A DNA stretch of 64,000 nt, taken from assembly GCF_013401555.1 (NCBI RefSeq), contig NZ_CP058552.1, forward strand, positions 1,054,001 through 1,118,000, in the 5' to 3' direction. A model generated the notes under the pieces. It searched no databases. It was not told the DNA's origin and saw only the letters and a list, made by a program, of their open reading frames with translations. This DNA is from Paenibacillus sp. E222 (GTDB taxonomy: Bacteria > Bacillota > Bacilli > Paenibacillales > Paenibacillaceae). The position numbers were made by a program, and so were the translations under genes. Position 1 is the first letter of the stretch, and every line of letters begins with the position of its first letter. Shown here piece by piece: positions 62,698 through 64,000 of the stretch.

Positions 62698-63273
62698 CTA
62701 TACCTTTACCTGCTGAGACAGGAAGTTACGCAGCATTTGATGACCGTGATCCGTAATGATGGATTCGGGATGGAACTGAACACCTTCAATCGCATATTCC
62801 TTGTGACGCAAGCCCATAATCTCGCCTTCCGCCGTCTCGGCCGTAATCTCCAGACAATCTGGCAGACTGCTGCGCTCCACGATCAAAGAGTGATACCGCG
62901 TTGCCGTGAAGGGAGATGGCAATCCGGTAAATACGGATGTTCCATTATGATGCATCTCTGATGTTTTGCCATGCATCATGCGGTCCGCACGAATAACATT
63001 ACCTCCGAAAGCCTGTCCAATCGCCTGATGTCCCAGACATACGCCGAAGATCGGAATACTGCCCTTGAAGTGGTCAATGACCGCCAGACTAATGCCGGCC
63101 TCATTCGGAGTACAAGGCCCCGGTGAGATCAAAATATGATCAGGTGCCAACGCCTCAATGCCTGCCAGATCAATCTCATCATTACGGCGAACTTCCACCG
63201 TCTCCCCCAGTTCACCCAGATATTGAACCAGGTTGTATGTGAAGGAATCATAATTGTCGATAACCAGTATCAT
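62698..63273 (-). CDS. pabA: Aminodeoxychorismate/anthranilate synthase glutaminase subunit
   Basis: Delivers glutamine ammonia to PabB (and, in Bacillus, also to TrpE). 191 residues starting [20 protein letters not shown] after GGAGG. Triad: Cys in [16 protein letters not shown], His and Glu in VQFHPESI. Also [12 protein letters not shown]. No trp gene nearby, so amphibolic use is possible but not shown. Confidence 0.95.
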   Translation of the reverse strand: MILVIDNYDSFTYNLVQYLGELGETVEVRRNDEIDLAGIEALAPDHILISPGPCTPNEAGISLAVIDHFKGSIPIFGVCLGHQAIGQAFGGNVIRADRMMHGKTSEMHHNGTSVFTGLPSPFTATRYHSLIVERSSLPDCLEITAETAEGEIMGLRHKEYAIEGVQFHPESIITDHGHQMLRNFLSQQVKV

Positions 63274-63319
63274 ATCTTTGTTCCTCCTATTCTTCCGTCC
63301 ACACAGGACGGCTGCTTGA

Positions 63320-64000
63320 TTATTTTAATTTAACGGCTTCCGCTTCCTCGCTGTAGTTCACTGCCCTCATCATGGCTCTTGCCTTGTTGCGGCACTCCTT
63401 GTATTCCCGATATGGATCGGAGTCGATAACGATGCCCGCTCCTGCCTGTACATAGCCCACTCCATCTTTAATGGAAAGTGTACGAATGACGATGTTCAAC
63501 TCCATATTGCCACTGTAGTCCATCCACCCAATCGAACCTGTATACGGTCCACGACGCACAGGCTCCAGTTCTTCAATGATTTCCATGGTGCGAACTTTGG
63601 GTGCACCCGTAATCGTTCCACCTGGGAACGTCGCTGCAATCACATCAAATACCGATAGTCCGTCTGCCAGCGTCCCCTCGACTTGAGACACCAGATGCAT
63701 GACATGCGAATACTTCTCGATCGTCATCAGTTCAGGCACATGCACTGATCCGTAGGCTGCAATTCGACCGATATCATTCCGCTCCAGATCGACCAGCATA
63801 ATATGCTCTGCCCGTTCCTTCTCACTGTTCAGCATCTCAGCGGCCATCAAGTCATCCTCAGCTTCATCTCGGCCTCTTCTCCGAGTGCCTGCGATCGGAC
63901 GAGCGCTTACCTTGCGATTATCCACCTTGACGAGCAATTCAGGTGAACCGCTCACCAGTTGAAAGTCCGGACTACGCAGCATCCCCATATAAGGAGATGG
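63320..64000 (-). CDS. pabB: Aminodeoxychorismate synthase component I (5' end beyond window)
   Basis: Chorismate-using enzyme that forms aminodeoxychorismate with PabA. Only the C-terminal 226 codons are in the window; the frame is open through base 64000. Motifs of the chorismate-binding domain: [41 protein letters not shown] and [21 protein letters not shown]. This fits PabB/TrpE; the folate context favours PabB. Operon order pabB-pabA-pabC-folP-folB-folK-yazB-dusB is the Bacillus one. Confidence 0.93.
   Translation of the reverse strand, partial: PSPYMGMLRSPDFQLVSGSPELLVKVDNRKVSARPIAGTRRRGRDEAEDDLMAAEMLNSEKERAEHIMLVDLERNDIGRIAAYGSVHVPELMTIEKYSHVMHLVSQVEGTLADGLSVFDVIAATFPGGTITGAPKVRTMEIIEELEPVRRGPYTGSIGWMDYSGNMELNIVIRTLSIKDGVGYVQAGAGIVIDSDPYREYKECRNKARAMMRAVNYSEEAEAVKLK

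Overview
The window looks like a chromosomal segment near the replication origin of a spore-forming, flagellated Firmicute, most probably Paenibacillus (genus is inference). The evidence is Bacillus-type near-origin gene content (dnaX, SRP RNA, tadA, serS, dacA, guaB, an rRNA operon, pab/fol genes), a long Bacillus-type SRP RNA, spo0F with a sigma-H promoter, the spore protein gene sspP, motAB with a sigma-D promoter, and strong AGGAGG-type ribosome binding sites. No prophage, insertion sequence, integron or CRISPR array is visible. Most genes lie on the minus strand, which suggests that replication runs from high to low coordinates.

Layout. 1-2.2 kb: dnaX (its 3' end is cut by the window edge) and the SRP RNA. 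2.3-24.9 kb: a block matching the Bacillus order rpmE, rho, murA, fba, spo0F, pyrG, rpoE, argS, ywiB, speB, speE, pbpG, ywhD. It is interrupted by a radical SAM gene, a subtilisin-like protease, a GH51 arabinofuranosidase with a cre site, a secreted Asp-box protein and a small locus that looks like a type I toxin-antitoxin. 24.9-34.1 kb: an M1 peptidase, a membrane protein, an NlpC/P60 hydrolase behind a c-di-AMP riboswitch, a membrane-anchored cytochrome c, ribokinase, a pterin dehydratase and motAB. 34.2-43.6 kb: rluF, a PAS histidine kinase, tadA beside a DnaA-box cluster, an acetyltransferase, a lipoprotein, three small genes including sspP, tRNA-Ser(UGA), serS, a structured RNA and pdxT. 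43.6-47.4 kb: a drastically shortened pdxS, dacA and guaB. 47.7-53.2 kb: a complete 16S-23S-5S operon with tandem promoters and no spacer tRNA. 53.3-64 kb: a membrane protein and a divergent, apparently leaderless TetR gene sharing a palindromic operator, then ktrB, lysS, greA, dusB, and the folate operon pabB-pabA-pabC-folP-folB-folK-yazB (pabB cut by the window end).

The genes are mainly informational (replication, transcription elongation and termination, tRNA charging, rRNA), nucleotide supply (pyrG, guaB), cell wall (murA, pbpG, dacA, NlpC/P60) and folate synthesis. The most unusual items are: (1) a 95-codon in-frame pdxS remnant upstream of an intact pdxT; (2) a 43-residue membrane peptide gene overlapped at its 3' end by a convergent antisense promoter and hairpins, resembling TxpA/RatA or BsrG/SR4 loci; (3) a roughly 155-nt structured RNA between pdxT and serS where a serS T-box would be expected; (4) several long nested inverted repeats in intergenic regions; (5) DnaA boxes outside the expected origin; (6) a leaderless TetR regulator under its own operator.
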